64,000 nucleotides of DNA. It comes from Lachnospiraceae bacterium NK4A144. Its GTDB lineage: Bacteria > Bacillota > Clostridia > Lachnospirales > Lachnospiraceae. Below are positions 28,030 to 36,200 of the stretch, piece after piece. The notes beneath the pieces were generated by a model, which saw only the letters and a program-made list of their open reading frames with translations, did not search any database and had not been told where the DNA came from. A program made the translations under genes and the position numbers. The stretch lies in assembly GCA_000424365.1 (NCBI GenBank), contig AUJT01000001.1:248001-312000 (forward strand). Direction: 5' to 3'. Position 1 is the first letter of the stretch, and the number at the start of each line of letters is the position of its first letter.

Positions 28030-29151
28030 ATGGCTAAATTAACAGATGTATGCGATATCCAATATGGATATGCATTTGACTCGGGATGCTTTACTGATGA
28101 TAGTTCATATCCCCAGTTGGTTAGAATTCGAGATGTAAAAAGAGGTTTTTCGGAGACTTTTTATAACGGAGAATATCCGGAAGATTATGTCCTATCTGCT
28201 GGAGATTTGTTGGTTGGAATGGACGGAGAATTTAACATTGCTCGGTGGAAAGTAGATGGAGCATTGTTAAATCAGCGAGTTTGTAAAATAGTAGCAAGAC
28301 CAGATACAGATGAGGAATATCTTAGGTTTGTTTTAGGAAAGGAATTAAAAGCAATTGAGGATAGAACTTCTTTTGCGACAGTTAAGCATCTTTCAGCAAA
28401 GGAATTAAATAAACTAGAACTGGATATGCCAAAATATGAAGAACAGGTGCAGAGATCGACAGTTCTTTCGCAGTTAGAGACAATTATCGAGCAGCGGCAA
28501 TTAGAATTAGTTAAACTGGATGAACTCATCAAAGCCCGATTTGTCGAGATGTTTGGAGATCCTGTTTCAACAACTAATGAACAGAAAGTAGACCTTGAAG
28601 AAATCTGTGAAAAGATTACAGATGGCGAGCACGGAAGTGTGACTCGCATATCGAAAGGGCATCCGTTTTTAAATGCCAAGCATATCTTGAAAAACGGACA
28701 AATTGATTGGAATACTATTACCTTTATTGGGGATGATGACCATAGGCGTATTTATAAAAGATGCAATCCAGAAGAAGGAGACATTTTGCTGACGACTACT
28801 GGAACTATAGGAAATGTTGCAATTATGCCAGTTTATGAAGAGGTGTCTATGGATCGAGGAATTACTTTACTTAAGATTGATCATAAGAAGGTTACGAGTG
28901 AGTTTGTTGCAGAGTTACTTAAACAGCCATCTGTGCAAGCGGAAATGGGGGGTAATGTACACGCTTCAGCAATTGGGCATTTATTTATGAACAAGGTTAA
29001 AAAGCTTCCTGCCATTATTCCATCAATGGATAAGCAGATAGTGTTCACCGATTTTGTAAAACAAGTCAACAAATCAAAAGTTGCAGTACAGAAGTCACTT
29101 GGCGAAACTCAAACTCTATTTGATAGCCTGATGCAGGAATATTTTGGCTGA
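28030..29151 (+). CDS. hsdS: Type I restriction-modification specificity subunit 1
   Basis: A 373-residue HsdS with two target-recognition domains (about 1-150 and 190-335). They are separated by a helical repeat containing KLDELIKARFVEMFGD and closed by a second helical repeat (QVNKSKVAVQKSLGETQTLF) at the C-terminus. This full circular arrangement should give a bipartite recognition site with HsdM. The DNA of the central repeat (about 28515-28560) is nearly identical to the same part of hsdS2. A copy of the island repeat ends just upstream. AT-rich relative to hsdM and hsdR. Confidence 0.92.
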   Translation: MAKLTDVCDIQYGYAFDSGCFTDDSSYPQLVRIRDVKRGFSETFYNGEYPEDYVLSAGDLLVGMDGEFNIARWKVDGALLNQRVCKIVARPDTDEEYLRFVLGKELKAIEDRTSFATVKHLSAKELNKLELDMPKYEEQVQRSTVLSQLETIIEQRQLELVKLDELIKARFVEMFGDPVSTTNEQKVDLEEICEKITDGEHGSVTRISKGHPFLNAKHILKNGQIDWNTITFIGDDDHRRIYKRCNPEEGDILLTTTGTIGNVAIMPVYEEVSMDRGITLLKIDHKKVTSEFVAELLKQPSVQAEMGGNVHASAIGHLFMNKVKKLPAIIPSMDKQIVFTDFVKQVNKSKVAVQKSLGETQTLFDSLMQEYFG

Positions 29152-29167
29152 CAGGGGAGACGGTATT

Positions 29168-29383
29168 ATGAATAAGGAATCGTTTTCATTTGTTGTATAT
29201 ATGATTCATGCCTGCGCAAATAAGTGGGGTAAACTTCCGTCAGAAGTGTATTCAATATTAAGCAGGGCGGATTGCATAGATAAATTCCTTGTGGCGCATT
29301 TTGACATTCTTCATACTCAGAGCACAGATTATATTGTAGAAGATATAGCCGAATATTTAGGAAATAGAGGGGTTAAGATATGA
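29168..29383 (+). CDS. DUF3791 protein, copy 1
   Basis: A 71-residue soluble protein (MNKESFSFVVYMIHACANKW) of the DUF3791 type, which is commonly found beside DUF3990 genes. The ATG at 29168 follows GGGGAGA. The stop overlaps the DUF3990 start by 4 nt (ATGA), so translation is coupled. It may be an antitoxin or accessory to the DUF3990 protein; this is inference from gene order. Confidence 0.65.
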   Translation: MNKESFSFVVYMIHACANKWGKLPSEVYSILSRADCIDKFLVAHFDILHTQSTDYIVEDIAEYLGNRGVKI

Positions 29384-29859
29384 CTGTATATCATGGAAGT
29401 GTAGACATTGTAAAAAATCCCGATATCAATCATTCTTATCGTCCGTTAGATTTTGGAAAAGGGTTTTATGTAACTACTGTTGAAGAGCAGGCAAAAAAAT
29501 GGGCTAGGCGCAAGGCTAATATTATGAGCACGGAGAAGGGCATTATTAATGTATTTTCGATGTCAGAAAATTGGGATGACTTCAAGGTTAAAACGTTTGA
29601 TGATGATCTCAATGAATGGATAGATTTTGTATGTGCTTGCCGTGATGGTTCGTTAGATTACAAAAAGTTCGACATTATTTTCGGTAAGGTTGCAGACGAC
29701 AAAGTTTTTCGAGTAGTGGATATGTTTCATCAAGGAATTTGGGACAAGGAACGTGCATTGAAGGAAATAAAAGTTTATGACACGTACGATCAAATTGCAT
29801 TTATAAATCAGGAAGCCATAGATTCTCTTTTGAAATTTGATACATACGATGAGGTATAG
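29380..29859 (+). CDS. DUF3990 protein, ADP-ribosyltransferase-like
   Basis: A 159-residue protein. The start TVYHGSVDIVKNPD, then LDFGKGFYVTTVEEQAKKWA, resembles the NAD-binding core of ADP-ribosyltransferase-fold proteins (YHGS as the first motif, FGKGFYVT as the second). A Gln/Glu-rich end (DQIAFINQEAI) fits the third. DUF3990 proteins are suspected toxins in toxin-antitoxin pairs. It is flanked on both sides by small DUF3791-like genes, 4-nt overlap before and 2 nt after. Catalytic activity is not proven. Confidence 0.68.
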   Translation: MTVYHGSVDIVKNPDINHSYRPLDFGKGFYVTTVEEQAKKWARRKANIMSTEKGIINVFSMSENWDDFKVKTFDDDLNEWIDFVCACRDGSLDYKKFDIIFGKVADDKVFRVVDMFHQGIWDKERALKEIKVYDTYDQIAFINQEAIDSLLKFDTYDEV

Positions 29860-29861
29860 GG

Positions 29862-30086
29862 ATGGATGGAGAAGTTCTTGAACGCGTCTATCAGGAAAGT
29901 TTGGAAGAAAGATTAATTGCGTACATTTCCGAGATTAATGAGATTTCGCTCGAAAAAGCAATGAAGATTTATTACAGCAGCAGATTAGCGAATAAAATCC
30001 ATAACGGAGAAAATGATATTCAATACCTTGATTACAAGGTTTTAGCAGATATCTTACAGAAAACAGAACCGGAATTATTTTCTTAA
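29862..30086 (+). CDS. DUF3791-like protein, copy 2
   Basis: A 74-residue acidic protein (ERLIAYISEINEISLEKAMKIYYSS) starting 2 nt after the DUF3990 stop. Size, helical make-up and position match the second small partner often found behind DUF3990. It would be the third member of a compact three-gene cassette; an antitoxin role is inference. Confidence 0.55.
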   Translation: MDGEVLERVYQESLEERLIAYISEINEISLEKAMKIYYSSRLANKIHNGENDIQYLDYKVLADILQKTEPELFS

Positions 30087-30130
30087 CGATTCTCGAAGCG
30101 ATGGCTGAAGATTTATAATTGAATATGTAT

Positions 30131-30262
30131 TTGATGGCTGAGAGGGTAAGTTCTAATATGAAATTATAAAGGGTGCACCGATAGACGGTTAGCCTTGGAA
30201 AAATAATTGCTTAAATAACCGCTCAGTTTCTAGGCTTGGGCGGTTATTTTTGTGTCTTGGAA
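30131..30262 (+). repeat. Island repeat, truncated copy C
   Basis: Only the RNA half of the module remains: promoter TTGATG (30131-30136), 17 nt, TAATAT (30154-30159), the CACCGATAGACGGTTAGCC segment, and the terminator (30213-30222 with 30240-30249). The minus-strand frame keeps its last few codons (SKTQK, stop) and then breaks off into the leader of the recombinase gene. Confidence 0.75.
30166..30256 (+). ncRNA. Putative orphan antitoxin RNA, copy C
   Basis: Promoter and terminator are both intact, but the convergent toxin gene is gone. Transcription would run toward the recombinase gene, ending about 50 nt before it. Ends are estimated. Confidence 0.55.
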
Positions 30263-30305
30263 ATATGATTTTGTCATAATATCTTCATAGAAGGAGATAT
30301 TAGTT

Positions 30306-31274
30306 ATGGAAGAGAAAGTTGTATTTATCCTCAATGAGATGTCTGAATATCTGTCAGTTTCACAGATGAAAAAGCTTCAGGAAGTAATGCTGAATGCTTT
30401 TGCAGAGAAGGCAGAAGAGAAACGGAGTATTCCAAATAAGGAATATCTGAGAATGTTTTTGGATGCAAAAACTATTGAAGGGTGTTCTGCGCGAACAATA
30501 AAGTACTATCGTGTGACAATAGAGAGAATGTTGCAAAGCATCTCAAATCCGATCAGACGAGTGACAACAGAAGATATGCGAGCGTATCTGTCCGATTATC
30601 AGAAAATCAACAACTGTGGGAAAGTCACTGTAGATAATGTCCGGAGAAATATTTCCAGTTTTTTTTCATGGCTTGAGGAAGAGAACTATATATTGAAAAG
30701 TCCAATGCGTCGAATCCATAAGATAAAGACTAATCAGCAGGTCAAGGAAATCATTACGGATGAGGATATAGAGAAACTTCGTGATAATTGCAGCTGTAAA
30801 CGAGATCTTGCGATTATAGATTTGCTTTATTCTACCGGAATTCGTGTTGGAGAACTTGTGAATCTCAATATTGATGATGTGGATTTTGAAGCGAGGGAAT
30901 GCATTGTTTTCGGTAAAGGCGGTAAAGAGCGCAGAGTCTACTTTGATGCAAAGGCAAAACTTCATCTACAGTCCTATATCGAAAGTAGAACCGACACAAA
31001 TCCGGCTTTGTTTGTAACGCTGGATGCTCCATTTGATCGACTGAAAATCAGCGGAGTCGAGATTCGTATGCGTGAGCTTGGTAGAAGCATAAATCTTTCT
31101 AAAATACATCCCCATAAATTTCGCAGAACAATGGCTACACGAGCCATCGACAAAGGTATGCCAATAGAACAGGTTCAGAAAATCCTGGGTCATTCTCAGA
31201 TTGACACGACCATGCAGTACGCCATGGTAAATCAAAGCAATGTAAAGGCATCCCATCAGAAATACATTGCCTGA
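30306..31274 (+). CDS. Tyrosine recombinase / integrase
   Basis: A 322-residue phage-integrase-family protein with an N-terminal SAM-like DNA-binding domain (about 50-140) and a catalytic domain (about 155-320). The catalytic set is complete: Arg in STGIRVGELVNL, Lys in GKGGKERRV, HxxR in HKFRRTMATRA, His in LGHSQIDTT and Tyr in MQYAMVNQ. AAGGAG precedes the ATG. It stands between two hsdS genes and between repeat copies C and D, so it may shuffle specificity domains or have mobilised the cassette. Confidence 0.92.
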   Translation: MEEKVVFILNEMSEYLSVSQMKKLQEVMLNAFAEKAEEKRSIPNKEYLRMFLDAKTIEGCSARTIKYYRVTIERMLQSISNPIRRVTTEDMRAYLSDYQKINNCGKVTVDNVRRNISSFFSWLEEENYILKSPMRRIHKIKTNQQVKEIITDEDIEKLRDNCSCKRDLAIIDLLYSTGIRVGELVNLNIDDVDFEARECIVFGKGGKERRVYFDAKAKLHLQSYIESRTDTNPALFVTLDAPFDRLKISGVEIRMRELGRSINLSKIHPHKFRRTMATRAIDKGMPIEQVQKILGHSQIDTTMQYAMVNQSNVKASHQKYIA

Positions 31275-31414
31275 GGAAAAGTTCAATTGAGATTTGTCGA
31301 GGTAACGAGGAGTGCCTGTCCAATGAGCTTGTAGCGAAATGCGAATGAGGCACGATACGTATACGATAATTGAATATATGTTTGACGACAGAGTGGGAAG
31401 ATGCTAAGATAAAA

Positions 31415-31516
31415 GCATAAGAAAAGTGCTACCGATAGACGGTTAGCCCTAAATATTCTTAATTGGTCAAAAATAACCGCTCAAGTTTTCGAAGGCTCGG
31501 GGCGGTTATTTTTGTG
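31415..31516 (+). ncRNA. Putative antitoxin RNA, copy D
   Basis: Same promoter as copy A (TTGACG-17-TAAGAT), the GTGCTACCGATAGACGGTTA segment and the shared hairpin. The loop and linker differ from copy A while the toxin side is nearly identical. Ends are estimated. Confidence 0.62.
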
Positions 31517-31607
31517 TCTTGCCGTCATGCATCCCATGCATGTAACCAACACTGTATATGGCCGCGCAAAACGCAATCACAGCTATTAGGTCACTAAGGG
31601 TCAGCAT
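31506..31607 (-). CDS. 33-residue toxin-like membrane peptide, copy D
   Basis: Encodes exactly the same peptide as copy A (MLTLSDLIAVIAFCA ... GMHDGKTQK); the one base difference is silent. GGGAGG lies 10 nt upstream of the ATG and a consensus promoter lies about 165 nt upstream. The stop lies in the shared terminator stem. Confidence 0.7.
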   Translation of the reverse strand: MLTLSDLIAVIAFCAAIYSVGYMHGMHDGKTQK

Positions 31608-31832
31608 TTGCAATCACCTCCCTTATCAAAGATTTCTCAAAAGAGATTTCTATAATAAACGGAGGTCACAGTCCTCCGATTGAAGGACTAACCGCCTTTC
31701 TCTGCATAAGTTCGATAACGGAAATCATAGATTTCCTATCTCACTTAACCGAAAATGGTAGCACCGAAGTCTCATTATACGGAACATATATTCATGGGTC
31801 AATAAAAAGAGAAAGATTTGTAGGGATGATAA

Positions 31833-32927
31833 ATGGAATACAGATTAGATGAAATATTTGATCTTCAAATGGGAAAAACGCCATCAAGAAATAATCCGGA
31901 GTATTGGGATTCTGAAGATAATAAGTGGATATCAATAGCAGATTTATCAAAATGTGGTAAGTATATTGAAGAAACCAAGGAATACCTGTCTGATAAAGCT
32001 GTGGATGAGAGCGGAATCAGCTTAATTCCGGCCAATACGGTCATAATGAGTTTTAAGTTATCTATTGGTAAGACAGCGATAACTCCGGAACCAATGTATT
32101 CGAATGAAGCGATTATGTCATTCAGAGATAAGCATGTTGTGGAGCTCCTTCCTGATTATATCTATTACATGTTTTCTGGAAAAAACTGGGAAGAAGGGAC
32201 AAACAAAGCTGTTATGGGAAAAACGCTTAACAAGGCTACGTTGTCAGGTGTTAAGGTTAGTATCCATGACATTGTAAAGCAGCATGAAATAGTAGAGGTT
32301 CTGGATAAACTTAGTTCTGTAATAGATAATAGGCAGCAAGAATTAGAAAAATTGGATGAACTTATCAAAGCCCGATTTGTCGAGATGTTTGGAGATATCA
32401 ATGTCAATGATAAAAACTGGGATTGCCAACCGTTAGGAAAACTGTGCACCATAGTGCGAGGTGGATCGCCAAGACCGATTGAAAATTTCCTGGGAGGAGA
32501 TGTTCCGTGGATTAAAATTGGAGATGCTACCGATGGTGAGAGCATATATCTAAACTCAACAAAGGAACACATTATACAAGAGGGGGTAAAGAAAAGCCGT
32601 TTGGTTAAGGCTGGAAGTCTTATTTTTGCAAATTGTGGTGTGTCACTGGGATTTGCAAGAATAATCACATTTGATGGATGCATACACGATGGTTGGCTTG
32701 CAATGGAAGACATAGATGAGAGACTAGATAAAGTCTTTTTATTGCAGGCATTAAATCAAATGACGGAGCATTTTAGAGCTATAGCGCCGGCTGGAACACA
32801 GCCTAACTTAAACACAGCTATAATGAAAGCATATAAGCAGATTATACCCCCGATGGAACTTCAAAAGGATTATATATCATTTTGCAAACAAGTCGATAAA
32901 TCAAAATTTCGCCAATTCATTGCTTAG
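31833..32927 (+). CDS. hsdS: Type I restriction-modification specificity subunit 2, 3'-truncated
   Basis: A 364-residue HsdS with two recognition domains (about 1-155 and 195-340) unlike those of hsdS1. It shares the central helix (KLDELIKARFVEMFGD, with nearly identical DNA at 32352-32397) and the start of the closing repeat (KQVDKSK). It then ends abruptly with FRQFIA, losing about 25 residues of the C-terminal helix present in hsdS1. Loss of that helix may weaken HsdM binding, or the gene may be a silent store of recognition domains. The 196-bp palindromic element begins 34 nt after its stop. Confidence 0.85.
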   Translation: MEYRLDEIFDLQMGKTPSRNNPEYWDSEDNKWISIADLSKCGKYIEETKEYLSDKAVDESGISLIPANTVIMSFKLSIGKTAITPEPMYSNEAIMSFRDKHVVELLPDYIYYMFSGKNWEEGTNKAVMGKTLNKATLSGVKVSIHDIVKQHEIVEVLDKLSSVIDNRQQELEKLDELIKARFVEMFGDINVNDKNWDCQPLGKLCTIVRGGSPRPIENFLGGDVPWIKIGDATDGESIYLNSTKEHIIQEGVKKSRLVKAGSLIFANCGVSLGFARIITFDGCIHDGWLAMEDIDERLDKVFLLQALNQMTEHFRAIAPAGTQPNLNTAIMKAYKQIIPPMELQKDYISFCKQVDKSKFRQFIA

Positions 32928-32960
32928 AAACATAATGGCATATATATTTAGTCACTATCA

Positions 32961-33156
32961 GGAAATGAATAGCATTGATTTCCATAAGTACCCCGTAAAG
33001 AACCGCATAGAAGAGATCCACTGCATACGAAGCCTTGGCACGCAGGGCAAGAGCGATACTGAAAGCGAATGTCCTGCGTGCTTAGACTTCGTTAGCAGTT
33101 AGCTCTTCGTAATGTCGGTTCACCGGGGTGCGTTGGAAACAATGCTATTCATTTCC
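32961..33156. repeat. 196-bp long-palindrome element
   Basis: The ends are a perfect 17-bp inverted repeat, GGAAATGAATAGCATTG and its complement at 33140-33156. Further pairs nest inside: ACCCCGTAAAGAACCG with CGGTTCACCGGGGT, AGAAGAG with CTCTTCG, ACTGC with GCAGT, and GCACGCAGG with CCTGCGTGC around a 26-nt loop. The whole unit can fold as one long hairpin. No coding frame is seen. It resembles a MITE or a structured RNA element; there is no T run for a terminator. Confidence 0.75.
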
Positions 33157-33193
33157 GTCAATTCAACGGAAAACAAAAAAGACTTACCTAAAA

Positions 33194-33224
33194 TTGTGGC
33201 ATAAACCGCGTAAAATCGTATAAT
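33194..33224 (+). promoter_or_regulatory. Possible hsdR promoter
   Basis: TATAAT at 33219-33224 with a weak -35 (TTGTGG, 33194-33199; spacing 19) about 35 nt before hsdR. It would let hsdR be expressed separately from the shuffled hsdS region. Confidence 0.4.
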
Positions 33225-33259
33225 ATGAGTAGGAAAAAATTATTGAGGGGTCGTTGATT

Positions 33260-36200
33260 ATGACAACGAATTTTGACTATCTGAAAAAAGAGCCGAAGTT
33301 TAAGAGTTTTGCGGGTGTTGCGATTTCTGCGGAGAGGATCGTTCTGATGGATCCGGAGGCATGCATCATGAACTGTCGCCGCGCCATGGAATTTGCGTTG
33401 AAATGGATGTATTCCGTAGAATCAACTCTCAGTATGCCCTATCAGGTAAATCTGCATAGTCTGATGAATGACGAAGACTACCGTCAGATGATCGGTCCGG
33501 ATCTCTGGAAACGTATGGATTTCATACGTAGATGTGGAAATAATACTGCCCACGGTGCGAAGAAACTTGGACGTGATGAGGCAATGCTTTGTCTCGAAAA
33601 TCTCTTTATCTATTTAGACTACATTTCTTACTGTTACTCCGATTATTACGAAGAACGTACATTTAATCCCGCGCTTATCGATGACAGGATCAAGCAATCC
33701 AAAGAAAATCGTGAAAAGGCTGCCGCTACAAGGGCGGAGTTAGAAAAGGAAATCGAAAACTCTGCAAAGAAAGACCTCGATCTGCAAAAACTCCGAGAGG
33801 AAAACGAGGCACTTAGGGCAGAGCTGTCATCAAGGAGAGCAGAGAAGCAGCAGACCTATGTGCCAAAGCCACTCGATCTGTCTGAGTATAAGACAAGGAA
33901 AATCTATATCGACATTATGCTTCGTGATGCAGGCTGGACTGAGGGAAAGGACTGGATAAATGAAGTCGAATTGCCTGGTATGCCTAATAAATCAGAAGTA
34001 GGGTATGCGGATTATGTCCTTTATGATGATACGCATAAACCGCTCGCAGTTGTCGAAGCAAAGCGAACCTGTGTGGATGTGGTAAAAGGACGTCAGCAGG
34101 CTAAGCTCTATGCAGATCTGATAGAAAAAGAATACGGAAGACGCCCGGTAGTATTCCTGACAAATGGATTTGACACACGTATAGTTGATAATCAGTATCC
34201 CGAGCGAAAAGTTGCCGAGATTTATTCCAAGCGTGATCTTGAGAAGCTTTTTAATCTGCAGGCGATGAAAACGAGTCTGGATCACATCTCTGTAGATAAG
34301 AATATAGCAGGACGATATTACCAAGAAGCGGCTATAAGAGCGGTTTGTGACAGTTTTGATCAGAAAAACCGCAGAAAAGCGCTTCTCGTCATGGCAACAG
34401 GTTCCGGAAAGACAAGAACAGTTATTGCTCTGTGCAAAGTCTTATTAGAAGCCGGATGGATAAAGAATATTCTTTTCCTTGCGGATAGAAATTCGCTTGT
34501 AACACAGGCAAAGAGAAGTTTTGTAAATCTCTTACCGGATCTTTCGTGTACAAATTTATGCGAAGATAAAGAAAATTCTAATTCTCATTGCGTTTTTTCC
34601 ACCTATCAGACAATGATGGGATGTATTGATGATGTAAAGGATGAGAATGGAAGATTATTTACAAGCGGACACTTTGATCTCGTTATCTGTGACGAAGCGC
34701 ATAGATCGATTTACAATAAGTACAAAGACATTTTTATGTACTTTGATTCACCGCTCGTAGGTCTTACAGCTACGCCGAAAGATGAGATAGATAAAAATAC
34801 TTACTCCATTTTTGAATTGGAAAACGGTGTGCCTACATATGGATATGATCTGGCGCAGGCAGTTAAAGACGGCTATCTCGTTGACTATATGTCTATCGAG
34901 ACAAAGATGAAGTTTTTGACGGAGGGAATCCATTACGACGAACTCTCTGACGAGGATAAAGCTGCATTCGAGGATACTTTTGGCGATGACGAAGGTAACG
35001 TCCCCGACAAAATTGAGTCCTCCGCCCTTAATTCATGGCTTTTTAATGAGGATACGATCCGTCAGATACTAAATATAGTGATACGTGATGGTTTGAAGAT
35101 ACAGTACGGCGAGAAGATCGGAAAGACCATTATCTTTGCTAAAAATCATGATCACGCCGAAAAGATTCTTGAGATTTTTAACAAAGAATATCCAAATCTC
35201 GCTAAGGGTGCTAACGGTCAGGCGTTTGCAAAGGTTATCGATAACTACATGACCTATGCCCAAAGTGCGATCGATGAGTTTTCTGATGCTAATAAATTGC
35301 CGCAGATAGCTATTTCTGTTGATATGCTTGATACCGGAATTGATGTGCCGGAAGTACTTAACCTGGTTTTCTTTAAGAAGGTCATGAGTAAAGCAAAATT
35401 CTGGCAGATGATCGGTCGTGGTACCAGACTTTGTCCGGGACTTATTGATGGAGAAGATAAGTCAAAATTTTATATATTTGATTTCTGTGGAAATTTTGAT
35501 TTCTTCCGCATGGGAGAGGGGCGCGCCGTTACTAATGTTATGGCTCTTCAGGGAGCGATCTTTAATCTTGAATTTCAGATTGCCTTTAAGCTGCAGGATA
35601 TTAATTACCAGTCAGAGAGACTTATAGAATATAGAAAGCGCCTCGTAGAGATCATGGCGGGGAAAGTCCGTGAAGTAAAGCAGAATGGCAATAGATTTGA
35701 GGTTCGTCAGCACATAAAATACGTTGATACATACTCAACAGAGGATAATTATAAGGCTCTTTCCTATGAAGATACTTTGCTCGTAAAGGAAGAACTGGCA
35801 CCCTTGATCCTGCCGGACAGTGATGAGGCGTCGGCAGTTCGTTTTGATGCACTGATCTATGGACTGGAACTGGCACAGCTTGCAGGACGAAAATATGGAC
35901 GCTTGAAATCAGATCTTATGAAAAAAGTGACCGGTATTTCATCTGTTGCAAATATTCCAGAAATACAGGCCCAGGCGGGGCTTATCAATAAAATATTACA
36001 GACTGACTATATAGAAAGTGCAGGTATTGATGACTTTGAGCATATAAGGGAAAGTCTTAGAAATCTGATGAAATATGTTCATCCTATTAAATTCCGTTAC
36101 GATACTAACTTTTCAGATGATATTTTGGATACTGCCTGGAATGAATCCGAACTTGAAAATGATGAATTAAAAAATTACAAGGCTAAGGCAGAGTACTATG

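Larger units (their letters stand above)
31286..31828. repeat. Island repeat, copy D (toxin-antitoxin module)
   Basis: Starts at AATTGAGATTTGTCGAGG, as in copy A. Plus-strand promoter TTGACG 31380-31385 and TAAGAT 31403-31408; terminator arms 31471-31480 and 31502-31511; minus-strand promoter TTGACC / TATAAT at 31802-31774. Between about 31506 and 31768 I count only one base difference from copy A, so the two are recent duplicates or kept alike by conversion. It ends just before hsdS2. Confidence 0.85.
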
